From an uncultured Sphingobacteriaceae bacterium (GTDB lineage: Bacteria > Bacteroidota > Bacteroidia > Sphingobacteriales > Sphingobacteriaceae): a stretch of 23,874 nucleotides of DNA. Where the stretch lies: assembly GCA_946887045.1 (NCBI GenBank), contig CAMPKC010000066.1:1-23874 (forward strand). The letters are read 5' to 3'. This document shows positions 1 to 5,944 of the stretch, piece by piece; the first letter of the stretch is position 1, and the number at the start of each line of letters is the position of its first letter. A program made the translations under genes and the position numbers. The notes under the pieces are model-generated. The model ran no database searches. It was not told the origin of the DNA and saw only the letters and a program-made list of their open reading frames with translations.

Positions 1-2095
1 TTGCTAATCCCACCATCGATTTGCTAATGCCAGAAACGGTGCCAGTAAATGTTGGAGATGCTAATGGTGCTTTTAAAGCTACATCTGAGTTGCTGGCTTT
101 TGCGTCTAATGCAGTTTGAGTCGCTGTTGAAACTGGTTTATTCGCATCGCTTGTATTATCGGCATTTCCTAAGCCAACCATAGATGCCGTGATGCCAGAA
201 ACAGTTCCTGTAAATGTTGGGGATGCTATTGGCGCTTTTAAAGCTACATCTGAGTTGCTGGCTTTTGCGTCTAAAGCAGTTTGAGTCGCTGTTGAAAGCG
301 GCTTATTCGCATCGCTTGTATTATCTATGTTTCCTAAGCCTATCATCGTTGCAGTAATACCTGATACCGTCCCGGTAAATGTTGGAGATGCTAATGGTGC
401 CTTTAAAGCTACATCTGAGATGCTGGCTTTTGCGTCTAATGCAGTTTGGATAGCTGTTGAAACTGGTTTATTCGCATCACTGGTGTTATCGACGTTTCCT
501 AAGCCTACCATTGTTGCAGTAATACCTGCTACTGTACCAGTAAATGTTGGTGATGCTATTGGTGCCTTTAAAGCTACATCTGAGTTGCTGGCTTTTGCGT
601 CTAAAGCAGTTTGAGTTGCTGTTGAAAGCGGCTTATTCGCATCGCTTGTATTATCTACGTTTCCTAAGCCTACCATCGTTGCAGTAATACCTGCTACCGT
701 ACCAGTAAACGTTGGTGATGCTAATGGCGCTTTTAAAGCTAAATCTGCATTGGATGCCTTTGCATCTAATGCATTCTGAGTTGCAGTAGACACTGGTTTA
801 TTCGCATCACTGGTGTTATCGACGTTTCCTAAGCCTACCATTGTGGCGGTAATGCCCGATACTGTCCCTGTAAATGCGGGCGAGGCTAAAGGCGCTTTCA
901 ACGCTAAATCTGTATTCGATGCCTTTGCATCCAAGGCGGTTTGCGTAGCTGTTGAAACGGGTTTAAGTAGATCTGCTGTATTATCAACATTCCCTAATCC
1001 TACTTTTGAAGCGCTGATTCCTGCCGCAATTTTTGCATCTGTTACATTCGCATCTAAAATCTTAGCTGTTGTAATTTTCCCATCTCCTATTACCGGTAAA
1101 TCCGATGTTCCTGTTAAATCACCAGACAATTGTATTTTGCCTTTTGTGCTTATACTCGCATCGGGTATCGCATTTGAAGCAATTGCTGCATCCACATATA
1201 TTTTTGTCGCTTTCTCAGTAGGATATTTTAAATCGGAATTAGATGCAAAGGTTCCGTCTGTACTTTTGTTAGCCACATTTTCCTTTGAAGCTTCTGCGGT
1301 TGTGGCACGTGTAGTTTCCGCTGTTAATGCATTGGAATTAGTTAAAATAGCCGCATCTACATACGCGGTGGTTGCTTTGTCGTTAAAATTCAGCCAGTCT
1401 GTTTTGCTTAAGTAACCATCAGTAGCAGCATCTGCTTTGCTTATTGACAGAGTAGCATTTCCACTCTGCATGGTAGAAGTTATCGGTAAATTTCCCGAGA
1501 TCGTACCGATTGCGGAAGCTGCATCGCTCGGAGTCCAGGCAGTGCCATTCCATTTAAGTATCTGCCCATTAACAGGTGCAACGGTGCTCAAGGCCGAACC
1601 TTGAAGTTTACTTACAGTTGGGTTAGGATAAGATCCGCTCAAATCGCCCTCTGCTTTGCCCTCAGGACTTGCGGTGGCTGCATGAATGGCATATGGAACC
1701 GACTGCAACTGAGAAGTGCCCATATTTGTAAAGCTATTGCCTCCCTGAGGATCTATTTCTACCTGCAGAAATTTATTACCGGTAGACCAAACTATCCCAG
1801 CCATTGTACCACTTCGCGAAAGAGCGCCGCTACTGCCAATCACTACAGTAAACAAACCAAATTTGTTAGTTGTAAGCTGGCGCGTTTCAGAATATACACT
1901 AGTGCTATTTGCACTCCCATCTCGGATTGTAAGCCGCAGCGTTATTGCCTGGTCCATAACAGGACTGCCATCAATTTTTCTGGCAACTCCCTGATAGTTG
2001 ATCTGGGGTAATTGCTGCGCCATTAATTGTGAACTGGTAAATAAGCTAAGTATAACAGCAATAAATAAAAATCGGATCGTGTAAATATCAGGCAT
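1..2095 (-). CDS. Secreted tail-fibre-like repeat protein, C-terminus beyond the left edge
   Basis: The frame is open on the minus strand from the ATG at 2095-2093 to the window edge (about 698 codons), with no stop. The N-terminus is a signal peptide (MPDIYTIRFLFIAVILSLF, ending LMAQ). Next comes a roughly 110-residue beta-rich domain starting QINYQGVARK and ending near LQSVPYAIHAATA. Bacteroidota surface proteins often carry this domain before a phage-like stalk. A linker with the phrase GDLSGSYPNPTV and NGQILKWNGTAW follows, then from about residue 365 a run of 55-residue units of the type GLGNVDNTSDANKPVSTATQ. The same phrase occurs in phage tail-fibre stalks, which form intertwined trimers. 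The C-terminal part, which might hold a chaperone or adhesin head, is not visible. It lies 18 bp downstream of the CHU_C gene and is probably co-transcribed. A trimeric surface fibre or adhesin is inferred; the ligand is unknown. Plus-strand ORFs across this span are shadows. Confidence 0.88.
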   Translation of the reverse strand, partial: MPDIYTIRFLFIAVILSLFTSSQLMAQQLPQINYQGVARKIDGSPVMDQAITLRLTIRDGSANSTSVYSETRQLTTNKFGLFTVVIGSSGALSRSGTMAGIVWSTGNKFLQVEIDPQGGNSFTNMGTSQLQSVPYAIHAATASPEGKAEGDLSGSYPNPTVSKLQGSALSTVAPVNGQILKWNGTAWTPSDAASAIGTISGNLPITSTMQSGNATLSISKADAATDGYLSKTDWLNFNDKATTAYVDAAILTNSNALTAETTRATTAEASKENVANKSTDGTFASNSDLKYPTEKATKIYVDAAIASNAIPDASISTKGKIQLSGDLTGTSDLPVIGDGKITTAKILDANVTDAKIAAGISASKVGLGNVDNTADLLKPVSTATQTALDAKASNTDLALKAPLASPAFTGTVSGITATMVGLGNVDNTSDANKPVSTATQNALDAKASNADLALKAPLASPTFTGTVAGITATMVGLGNVDNTSDANKPLSTATQTALDAKASNSDVALKAPIASPTFTGTVAGITATMVGLGNVDNTSDANKPVSTAIQTALDAKASISDVALKAPLASPTFTGTVSGITATMIGLGNIDNTSDANKPLSTATQTALDAKASNSDVALKAPIASPTFTGTVSGITASMVGLGNADNTSDANKPVSTATQTALDAKASNSDVALKAPLASPTFTGTVSGISKSMVGLA
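11..1000 (-). repeat. Six tandem in-frame 165-bp repeats, start of a seventh
   Basis: Unit starts (the first G of GLGN) fall at 1000, 835, 670, 505, 340, 175 and 10, exactly 165 bp (55 codons) apart. The units nearest the left edge are almost identical at the DNA level. The unit starting at 1000 is the most divergent (DLLKPV in place of DANKPV). Each encodes GLGNxDNTSDANKPxSTATQ, then TALDAKAS, then LKAPxASPTFTGTVSGIT. The regularity suggests expansion by unequal recombination or slippage, and copy number may vary between strains. Confidence 0.95.
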
Positions 2096-2113
2096 AGAGT
2101 TTGGTTAAGCAGA

Positions 2114-2644
2114 TCAATTTAATATGGTAATAAAGCCTTTTGCAAGGCCCGTTTTGCCATCTTTTCTTAATTCAAGGACATAATAATAAGTGTCCTGAGA
2201 GAGTGGGAGACCTGACATATCGCCTGCCCAGTTATTTTTATAATTTATGGTTTTATATACGATTCTGCCGGCACGGTCAAACACTGTCAATTCATTATCG
2301 GGATACCGTTCAAGGTCTTTTATTACCCATACATCGTTTTTACCATCTCCATTTGGAGTAAGAATATTATTCGGAAAAACTACAAACGCCTCTGTAATAA
2401 AGTGACCTGGAGAAACTGGCTGTAATACACCATTAGTGATAATTTGATTATCACTAATCATCGTTTCAATTACTGCAAGTTCTCCAATACTCCATTCGTA
2501 AATAATGTCGGTGTGGGTAGTGCTGCCGCCGGCTGTATTAATGGCGCCTGTACTGGCACTTTGTGCATTGCTGTTTAATGCTATAAACAGGCTTAGAAAA
2601 GACACCAATATAGATTTATTAAAATTGAAAATGTCTGATGACAT
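2114..2644 (-). CDS. Gliding-motility/T9SS-type C-terminal domain (CHU_C) protein
   Basis: The protein is 176 residues with a signal peptide at about 1-28 (hydrophobic core ILVSFLSLFIALNSNAQ). Residues 30-80 carry the IYEWSIGELAVIETM ... ITNGVLQP pattern, often found in small Bacteroidota secreted proteins. Residues 88-176 are a CHU_C domain: FPNNILTPNGDGKNDVWVI, then LTVFDRAGRIVYK, then NNWAGD...LPLSQDTYYYVLEL. This domain is a known type IX secretion C-terminal signal. It is the first gene of a minus-strand pair with the repeat protein at 2095. Almost the whole mature protein is a sorting domain, so it may act as an anchor or partner for the downstream fibre; that role is inferred. The plus-strand ORF at 2140-2361 is a shadow. 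Confidence 0.9.
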   Translation of the reverse strand: MSSDIFNFNKSILVSFLSLFIALNSNAQSASTGAINTAGGSTTHTDIIYEWSIGELAVIETMISDNQIITNGVLQPVSPGHFITEAFVVFPNNILTPNGDGKNDVWVIKDLERYPDNELTVFDRAGRIVYKTINYKNNWAGDMSGLPLSQDTYYYVLELRKDGKTGLAKGFITILN

Positions 2645-2740
2645 ACAGCGGAGATAAGTACTGTACGGTATACTACAAATCAGGTTTTAAGTTACAGGAA
2701 ACTTGATGATGTGAAATTTAAATAGATCTCAAAAAATTAA

Positions 2741-2995
2741 ACTGAGCCCTCGGTAAGGGTCGAAGCGATTAAGGTACTTCTTCGATGGGGCAGATCCAAA
2801 AAAGATTGGTCATTTAATTACTCATTTTCCGTAGTTATCAACCAAGAAGGCAAGTTACTATTTCGTCGGTCACGTATTTTTATAATGCCAGAGTTTGAGG
2901 AACGTATCAATAGCACGATACGAGGTGTAGTAAATGGCTATCTATCTGCATACTTAGACACGCATCCTGGCAAAACTTTTGATATACCACATTAG
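2741..2995 (+). pseudogene. Headless gene remnant, unrecognised
   Basis: The frame is open from just after TAA at 2738-2740 to TAG at 2993-2995 (84 codons). The only ATG is late, at 2885. The peptide has a protein-like composition (WSFNYSFSVVINQEGKLLF, later MPEFEERINSTIRGVVNGYL). The absence of a sensible start and the decayed neighbours suggest the 3' end of a lost gene. I do not recognise the family. Confidence 0.3.
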
Positions 2996-3106
2996 ACAAT
3001 CGTATTTATGAATGTAAGAGGTGTTAAGTAATAATAGCTCTATTTTACGCGTAAGTAATGGCCGCTTAGCCATTGAAGCGAATCGTTCTAGTGAGAGATA
3101 TTATAT

Positions 3107-3162
3107 TGCACATTTTCTTTTACAAGGGTATATAGATAAACAAACAGGTAAGAAAATGTGCA
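3107..3162. repeat. Perfect 13-bp inverted repeat, 30-nt loop
   Basis: Arms TGCACATTTTCTT (3107-3119) and AAGAAAATGTGCA (3150-3162) are perfectly complementary around a 30-nt AT-rich loop. The element sits about 40 bp upstream of the ATG of the dead M1 peptidase gene. A strong hairpin or operator is possible. There is no T-run, so it is not a standard terminator. A weak GTG-started ORF (3021-3224) spans it and I do not call that a gene. Confidence 0.6.
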
Positions 3163-3202
3163 TTAATAAGGATATATCTCTTTCTTCGCATGAACTAACC
3201 TT

Positions 3203-3912
3203 ATGCTATCAAGATCTCTACTAACCTTATTGATTTTAAGCTGCACTCAATTACAAGCAATCGCGCAACCTGCTAACATTCCTTCCAGACAAGATACGCT
3301 CAAAGGAAGTATAACACATGGTCGGGAATGGTTGGGATGTGAAGTATTATACACTTTCAATTGAGCCAGATTATAATAGTAAAACGATTCGGGGAAAGAA
3401 TAGCATTACATTTAAAGTAATCAAAAGTAACAAGGATAGATTGATGCAAATTGATCTGCAAGAGCCTCTAAGAATTGATAGTGCATTATTTGAAAGGGGT
3501 AAACTTGAAATTGAGAAAGAAGATAATGTCTGGGTTCTGAAAGTGCCAAGATTAAAAGTTGGGTCTGAAAGCACCATTGACATTTTCTATTCGGGTAAAC
3601 CCAAAGAGTCTACTAATCCTCCCTGGGATGGTGGCATTTCCTGGACAAGAGATTCTCTAGGAAGACCCTGGATTACTCTTGGAGCTCAACTAGTTGGTGC
3701 CAGTGTATGGTTTCCTTGCAAAGTGCATCAAAGTGACGAGCCGGACAACGGAGCTTCAATAAGCCATTACCGTTCCTGATACACTTGTAGCAATTGGAAA
3801 TGGCAGATTAAACGAACAGATAAACTATATGGATGGAACGGTGACTTATAAGTGGCAGGTTATAAATCCAATTAATAATTATGGTTTAGCTTTCTATGTT
3901 GGAAAGGTGTGA
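3203..3912 (+). pseudogene. M1-family aminopeptidase, frameshifted and truncated
   Basis: The ATG at 3203 starts a signal peptide (MLSRSLLTLLILSCTQLQAIAQ) and the familiar M1 N-terminus DTLKGSITHGREW. One extra base near 3331-3334 then breaks the frame. Reading resumes in another frame as WDVKYYTLSIEPDYNSKTIRG and runs through PPWDGGISW and GASVWFPCKVHQSDEPDNGA. A second extra base near 3764 breaks the frame again. The third frame gives SITVPDTLVAIGNGRL ... VINPINNYGLAFYVGK and stops at TGA 3910-3912. Intact Bacteroidota M1 peptidases are about 600 residues or more and carry HEXXH in the second half. Only about the first 240 residues remain, so the zinc site is absent and the gene is dead. 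Two single-base errors in one read could mimic this, but they would not explain the missing C-terminal half. Confidence 0.88.
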
Positions 3913-3969
3913 CAACAAGTAAGCAAGGGGGACAATTACCAAACTGGGTAGGGGTTAAAGTACTATTGA

Positions 3970-4013
3970 AGTACCTTTTAAGTACCCTTTCAGTACCTAT
4001 AAAGGACCTCTTA
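3970..4013. repeat. Four 11-bp tandem repeats (AGTACCTTTTA type)
   Basis: Units are AGTACCTTTTA (3970), AGTACCCTTTC (3981), AGTACCTATAA (3992) and AGGACCTCTTA (4003). They are followed by a partial inverted version, AAAAGGTACTTTA (4015-4027). The period is about one helical turn. The array lies just beyond the point where M1 homology ends, so it may mark a recombination junction or be a protein-binding array. Confidence 0.6.
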
Positions 4014-4133
4014 TAAAAGGTACTTTATCAGTGGCTGTTAGAACCCTTAATAATATTTAACCTTTAGCTTAACATTGTTTCACTCTTATTCTTGCCCGGG
4101 TGCCGTATACTTTCCTTACCAAAGCAACATCTT

Positions 4134-4300
4134 ATGGCTTTCTTAAATAGTGAATCGAACTTACAGGCAGCATCGGAAGTGTCTCTGCTTACAAACTTCC
4201 CGGTGTGGAAGGTACTGTGCTTCGCACGAAAGGTGGTGGAAATAAAAAGAAAATCCTCACTGCCGCCTCCTGTAAATTGACCCGGAAAACGCTCACTAGA
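4134..4300 (+). pseudogene. Fragment of a small Bacteroidota protein, frameshifted
   Basis: The ATG at 4134 gives MAFLNSESN. A frame change near 4161 then gives TGSIGSVSAYKLPGVEGTVL followed by RTKGGGNKKKI. The string resembles short Bacteroidota proteins of the KGILG-S-GKVG / DUF6266 style, from memory only. The frame then runs into the terminator of the adjacent sRNA-like unit without a proper C-terminus, so it is a truncated remnant. An antisense ORF at 4064-4342 is a shadow. Confidence 0.35.
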
Positions 4301-4314
4301 ACCTCTTATCAAAC

Positions 4315-4384
4315 AAAAAAAGGGTTGAACACCGTGGCCCAACCCTACATCTACCTATGAAAAACAAGCCCTTTGGGAGGGCAC
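4315..4384 (-). ncRNA. Family A sRNA-like unit, copy A1
   Basis: Read on the minus strand, it has a 5' hairpin with arms GCCC/GGGC (4368-4382). An unpaired stretch follows, complementary to CTACCTATGAAAAAC on the plus strand. Then comes a terminator hairpin GGGTTG/CAACCC (4322-4345) and seven Ts (4321-4315). Relative to copies A2 and A3, both stems differ in sequence but remain paired, which supports a structured RNA. The start near 4384 is inferred from the sigma-54-like element just upstream. Predicted length is about 70 nt. The role as an antisense regulator is inference. Confidence 0.6.
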
Positions 4385-4393
4385 ATATTGTAT

Positions 4394-4410
4394 TACAATC
4401 TAAATGCCAG
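4394..4410 (-). promoter_or_regulatory. Sigma-54-like element of A1, with upstream palindrome
   Basis: The minus strand reads CTGGCAT-N4-ATTGTA, i.e. GG-N10-GT, close to the sigma-54 pattern TGGCAC-N5-TTGC except that the -12 GC is GT. A palindrome CACAC-C-GTGTG lies at 4474-4484, about 70 bp upstream of the -24 box. That is a typical distance for an enhancer-binding-protein site. The three family A copies share this layout. No TAnnTTTG box is visible in the family. Confidence 0.4.
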
Positions 4411-4785
4411 TGCTTTAACTACTCCTACAGCTACTTTTTACCAAAGAGTAAGCTCATATTGAGAATTCACAGCCACACCGTGTGACTTAATTTCCCCTTC
4501 AACCTTTTAAAATTTTGCAGGCATAATAGCTATGTTTTTTGGAGTGGCAATGGAACTAATTGTCCGTATCCACGCAGACTTTACTCAATCGAGCTTTAGT
4601 ACGCTATATTTATTTCGTTTATGCTTGTGGGGATCGTTCTTGGAAAAGTGGCTGGAATCAAGTCGGCAAGGCGATTTAGATCACAGGTAACCTAAGAAAG
4701 GCATTAGGACTGCCCCCCTCTTTTTCAACTGTTATATCTAACAACTTAAAAAAGTGGTTTGAAAATCAGCGGATTAAGCTTAAAT
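4411..4785. other. Gene-poor stretch with decayed ORFs between A1 and B1
   Basis: It contains the conserved upstream part of repeat A1 (to about 4500). A 52-codon plus-strand ORF follows (4532-4690, starting MFFGVAMELIVRIHADF), then an open C-terminal-like tail ending SNNLKKWFENQRIKLK before TAA near 4787. None is recognised. They look like fragments of lost genes. Confidence 0.35.
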
Positions 4786-4845
4786 AAAAAAAGGTCTTCA
4801 AACGGGGAGAGTGAAGACCTTTTAACTAACCAATTATAAACCTGA
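4786..4845 (-). ncRNA. Family B sRNA-like unit, copy B1
   Basis: The minus-strand unit is about 60 nt. A 5' single-stranded stretch is complementary to AACTAACCAATTATAAACCT (plus strand 4824-4843). A terminator hairpin AGGTCTTCA/TGAAGACCT (4792-4820) follows, with C-rich loop CTCCCCGTT on the RNA strand, then a T-run (plus-strand A-run 4786-4792). Copy B2 at 17.8 kb keeps the 20-nt stretch and most of the loop exactly, but has one base pair fewer in the stem, a coordinated change on both arms. The promoter is at 4848-4877. The seed looks like an anti-leader for mRNAs with AACCAATTATAAACC before the start codon; that is inference. Confidence 0.68.
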
Positions 4846-4847
4846 CA

Positions 4848-4899
4848 CAAAAGTAGAAATTTTGCCATAAACACAAAGACTTTTAACAAAAATTAACAA
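4848..4899 (-). promoter_or_regulatory. Bacteroidota promoter of B1 with upstream TTAACAA direct repeat
   Basis: The minus strand has TTTG (4877-4874), an 18-bp spacer and TACTTTTG (4855-4848), matching TTTG/TAnnTTTG. Five bp upstream of TTTG lie two TTAACAA direct repeats (plus strand 4883-4889 and 4893-4899), 10 bp apart. B2 keeps the spacer length, the 5-bp gap and the repeat. Confidence 0.7.
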
Positions 4900-4935
4900 T
4901 TCGATAATAGTGAGATGGATTTGATGTAAAAAGCA

Positions 4936-4962
4936 AAACCCTTGCCTGGAAGACAAGGGTTT
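4936..4962 (-). terminator. Conserved hairpin upstream of B1, terminator-like
   Basis: Arms AAACCCTTG (4936-4944) and CAAGGGTTT (4954-4962) surround a 9-nt loop. On the minus strand the hairpin is followed by GCTTTTT. A diverged counterpart stands at the same place upstream of B2. It may end another RNA that starts near 5010, where the conserved block (plus-strand TATATTTGGATAGTT) lies. I see no clear promoter for that RNA. Confidence 0.45.
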
Positions 4963-5040
4963 GTATGAGGTATATTTGGATAGTTTGGTCTCTAAATGTA
5001 CATCCTTTTTTGATATTTGCAAAAAAATATAAAAAAAAGA

Positions 5041-5324
5041 TATCTGTATTACGAATTTCATAACAGATTCATACCGAATCCGGGATGCTAATGTTTACTT
5101 TATAATGTAGGATGTGAAGTGTTTTTTTCAAGGAGAAAGGTATTCAAGTTAACAGGAGCGTATTCACTGCTATTGTGGATGTGGCTTTGGAAATGCTTGT
5201 TCATGGCTTCTTTAAAAGGTTGCATCTGAGGTTCGACTTATAAGAGACCTTTCTACAGGAAGAGCGGAAATGGGTTGAAAGCTCTGGGCTGTTAACGACA
5301 GTTCTTAAGAAAGTGTTATTCAAT
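5041..5324. other. No recognisable gene
   Basis: Spacer between B1 and A2. A short open plus-strand stretch (about 5147-5241, peptide VNRSVFTAIVDVALEMLVHG) looks protein-like but has no start and no recognised family. The minus-strand ORF at 5201-5452 is an artefact of reading through the sRNA-like unit A2. Confidence 0.4.
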
Positions 5325-5394
5325 AAAAAAGGGTCGAATAGTTTAAATTCGACCCTACATCTACCTATGAAAAACAAGCCCGATGGGCGGGCGT
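5325..5394 (-). ncRNA. Family A sRNA-like unit, copy A2
   Basis: Minus-strand unit: 5' hairpin GCCCG/CGGGC (5378-5392), then a stretch complementary to CTACCTATGAAAAACAAG. The terminator hairpin has 9-bp arms GGGTCGAAT/ATTCGACCC (5331-5355) and is followed by a T-run (plus-strand A-run 5325-5330). Compared with A1, GGGTTG/CAACCC has become GGGTCG/CGACCC and the 5' stem has gained a pair. These are paired changes. The sigma-54-like element is at 5404-5420. Confidence 0.62.
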
Positions 5395-5517
5395 ATATTG
5401 TATTACAATCTGGATGCCAGTGCTTTAACAGGCCCGATAGTGGCTTTTTCATCGAAGAATAACCTCATATTGAGAATTCTCAGCCACATCGTGTGACTAA
5501 ATTTCCACTTTAAGCTT
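5331..5517. repeat. 187-bp exact duplication, left copy (contains A2)
   Basis: This segment appears base-for-base identical to 5758-5944. The flanks and the 240 bp between the copies are unrelated, so the duplicated unit is the sRNA-like gene plus its control region, not a larger block. Confidence 0.85.
5404..5420 (-). promoter_or_regulatory. Sigma-54-like element of A2
   Basis: The minus strand shows TGGCAT (plus 5414-5419), a 5-bp spacer and TTGTA (plus 5404-5408), giving GG-N10-GT. A near-palindrome CACAT-C-GTGTG lies at about 5484-5494 and a second palindrome TGAGAATTCTCA at about 5471-5482. A3 has the same layout 427 bp further on. Confidence 0.4.
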
Positions 5518-5750
5518 TTAAGAATTCATGAGGAGTCTCTGGATTATTACTTGATGAACTTTCATAAAAAAGGGCTGTTAGCCAGAGTTTTGCTTTTAAC
5601 TCGCCGAAGACTCAAATCTATAATTCTTGTTTTTCTTAATAAGGTTGAGGTATAATTAAGGGATCAATGGTCAGGATAAAAAATGTGGAGAACAGGAACA
5701 CGAGAGTAGGGAAATGGTCCCATTTGTGACTTCTTAAAAAACCTTATCAC

Positions 5751-5821
5751 AAAAAAAGGGTCGAATAGTTTAAATTCGACCCTACATCTACCTATGAAAA
5801 ACAAGCCCGATGGGCGGGCGT
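5751..5821 (-). ncRNA. Family A sRNA-like unit, copy A3
   Basis: Identical in sequence to A2 over RNA and control region. The terminator hairpin is at 5758-5782 with seven As on the plus strand at 5751-5757, the 5' hairpin at 5805-5819 and the sigma-54-like element at 5831-5847. The start near 5821 is inferred. The minus-strand ORF at 5664-5879 (MKKPLSGLLKHW...) is an artefact: its ATG is not conserved in A1, while the RNA structure is. Confidence 0.62.
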
Positions 5822-5944
5822 ATATTGTATTACAATCTGGATGCCAGTGCTTTAACAGGCCCGATAGTGGCTTTTTCATCGAAGAATAACCTCATATTGA
5901 GAATTCTCAGCCACATCGTGTGACTAAATTTCCACTTTAAGCTT
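5758..5944. repeat. 187-bp exact duplication, right copy (contains A3)
   Basis: Matches 5331-5517. Its right end (CTTTAAGCTT) overlaps the last codons and stop of the small gene at 5937-6266, so the arriving repeat appears to have supplied that gene's current stop codon. Confidence 0.85.

Noticed and set aside
327..1415. Plus-strand ORFs (95 and 200 codons) across the repeat region
   Set aside because: They are antisense shadows of the repeat-protein gene, whose minus-strand frame is continuous from a signal peptide at 2095 to the window edge.
3021..3224. 67-codon GTG-started ORF
   Set aside because: It contains the 13-bp inverted repeat, overlaps the M1 signal peptide in another frame, and resembles no family known to me.
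3970..4013. Possible CRISPR array
   Set aside because: Units are 11 bp, directly abutting and without spacers; no cas genes are present.
5365..5460. Plus-strand 31-codon ORF MKNKPDGRAYIVLQSGCQCF in family A
   Set aside because: A1 keeps the first 20 or so codons only partly and then diverges. Paired stem changes and the minus-strand T-run favour an RNA. It remains the main alternative and may be how the seed arose, from a copied gene start.
5201..5879. Two minus-strand ORFs starting MKKPLSGLLKHWHPDC
   Set aside because: They read through sRNA-like units A2 and A3. The ATG is lost and stops appear in copy A1, whereas the hairpins and the antisense stretch are conserved.
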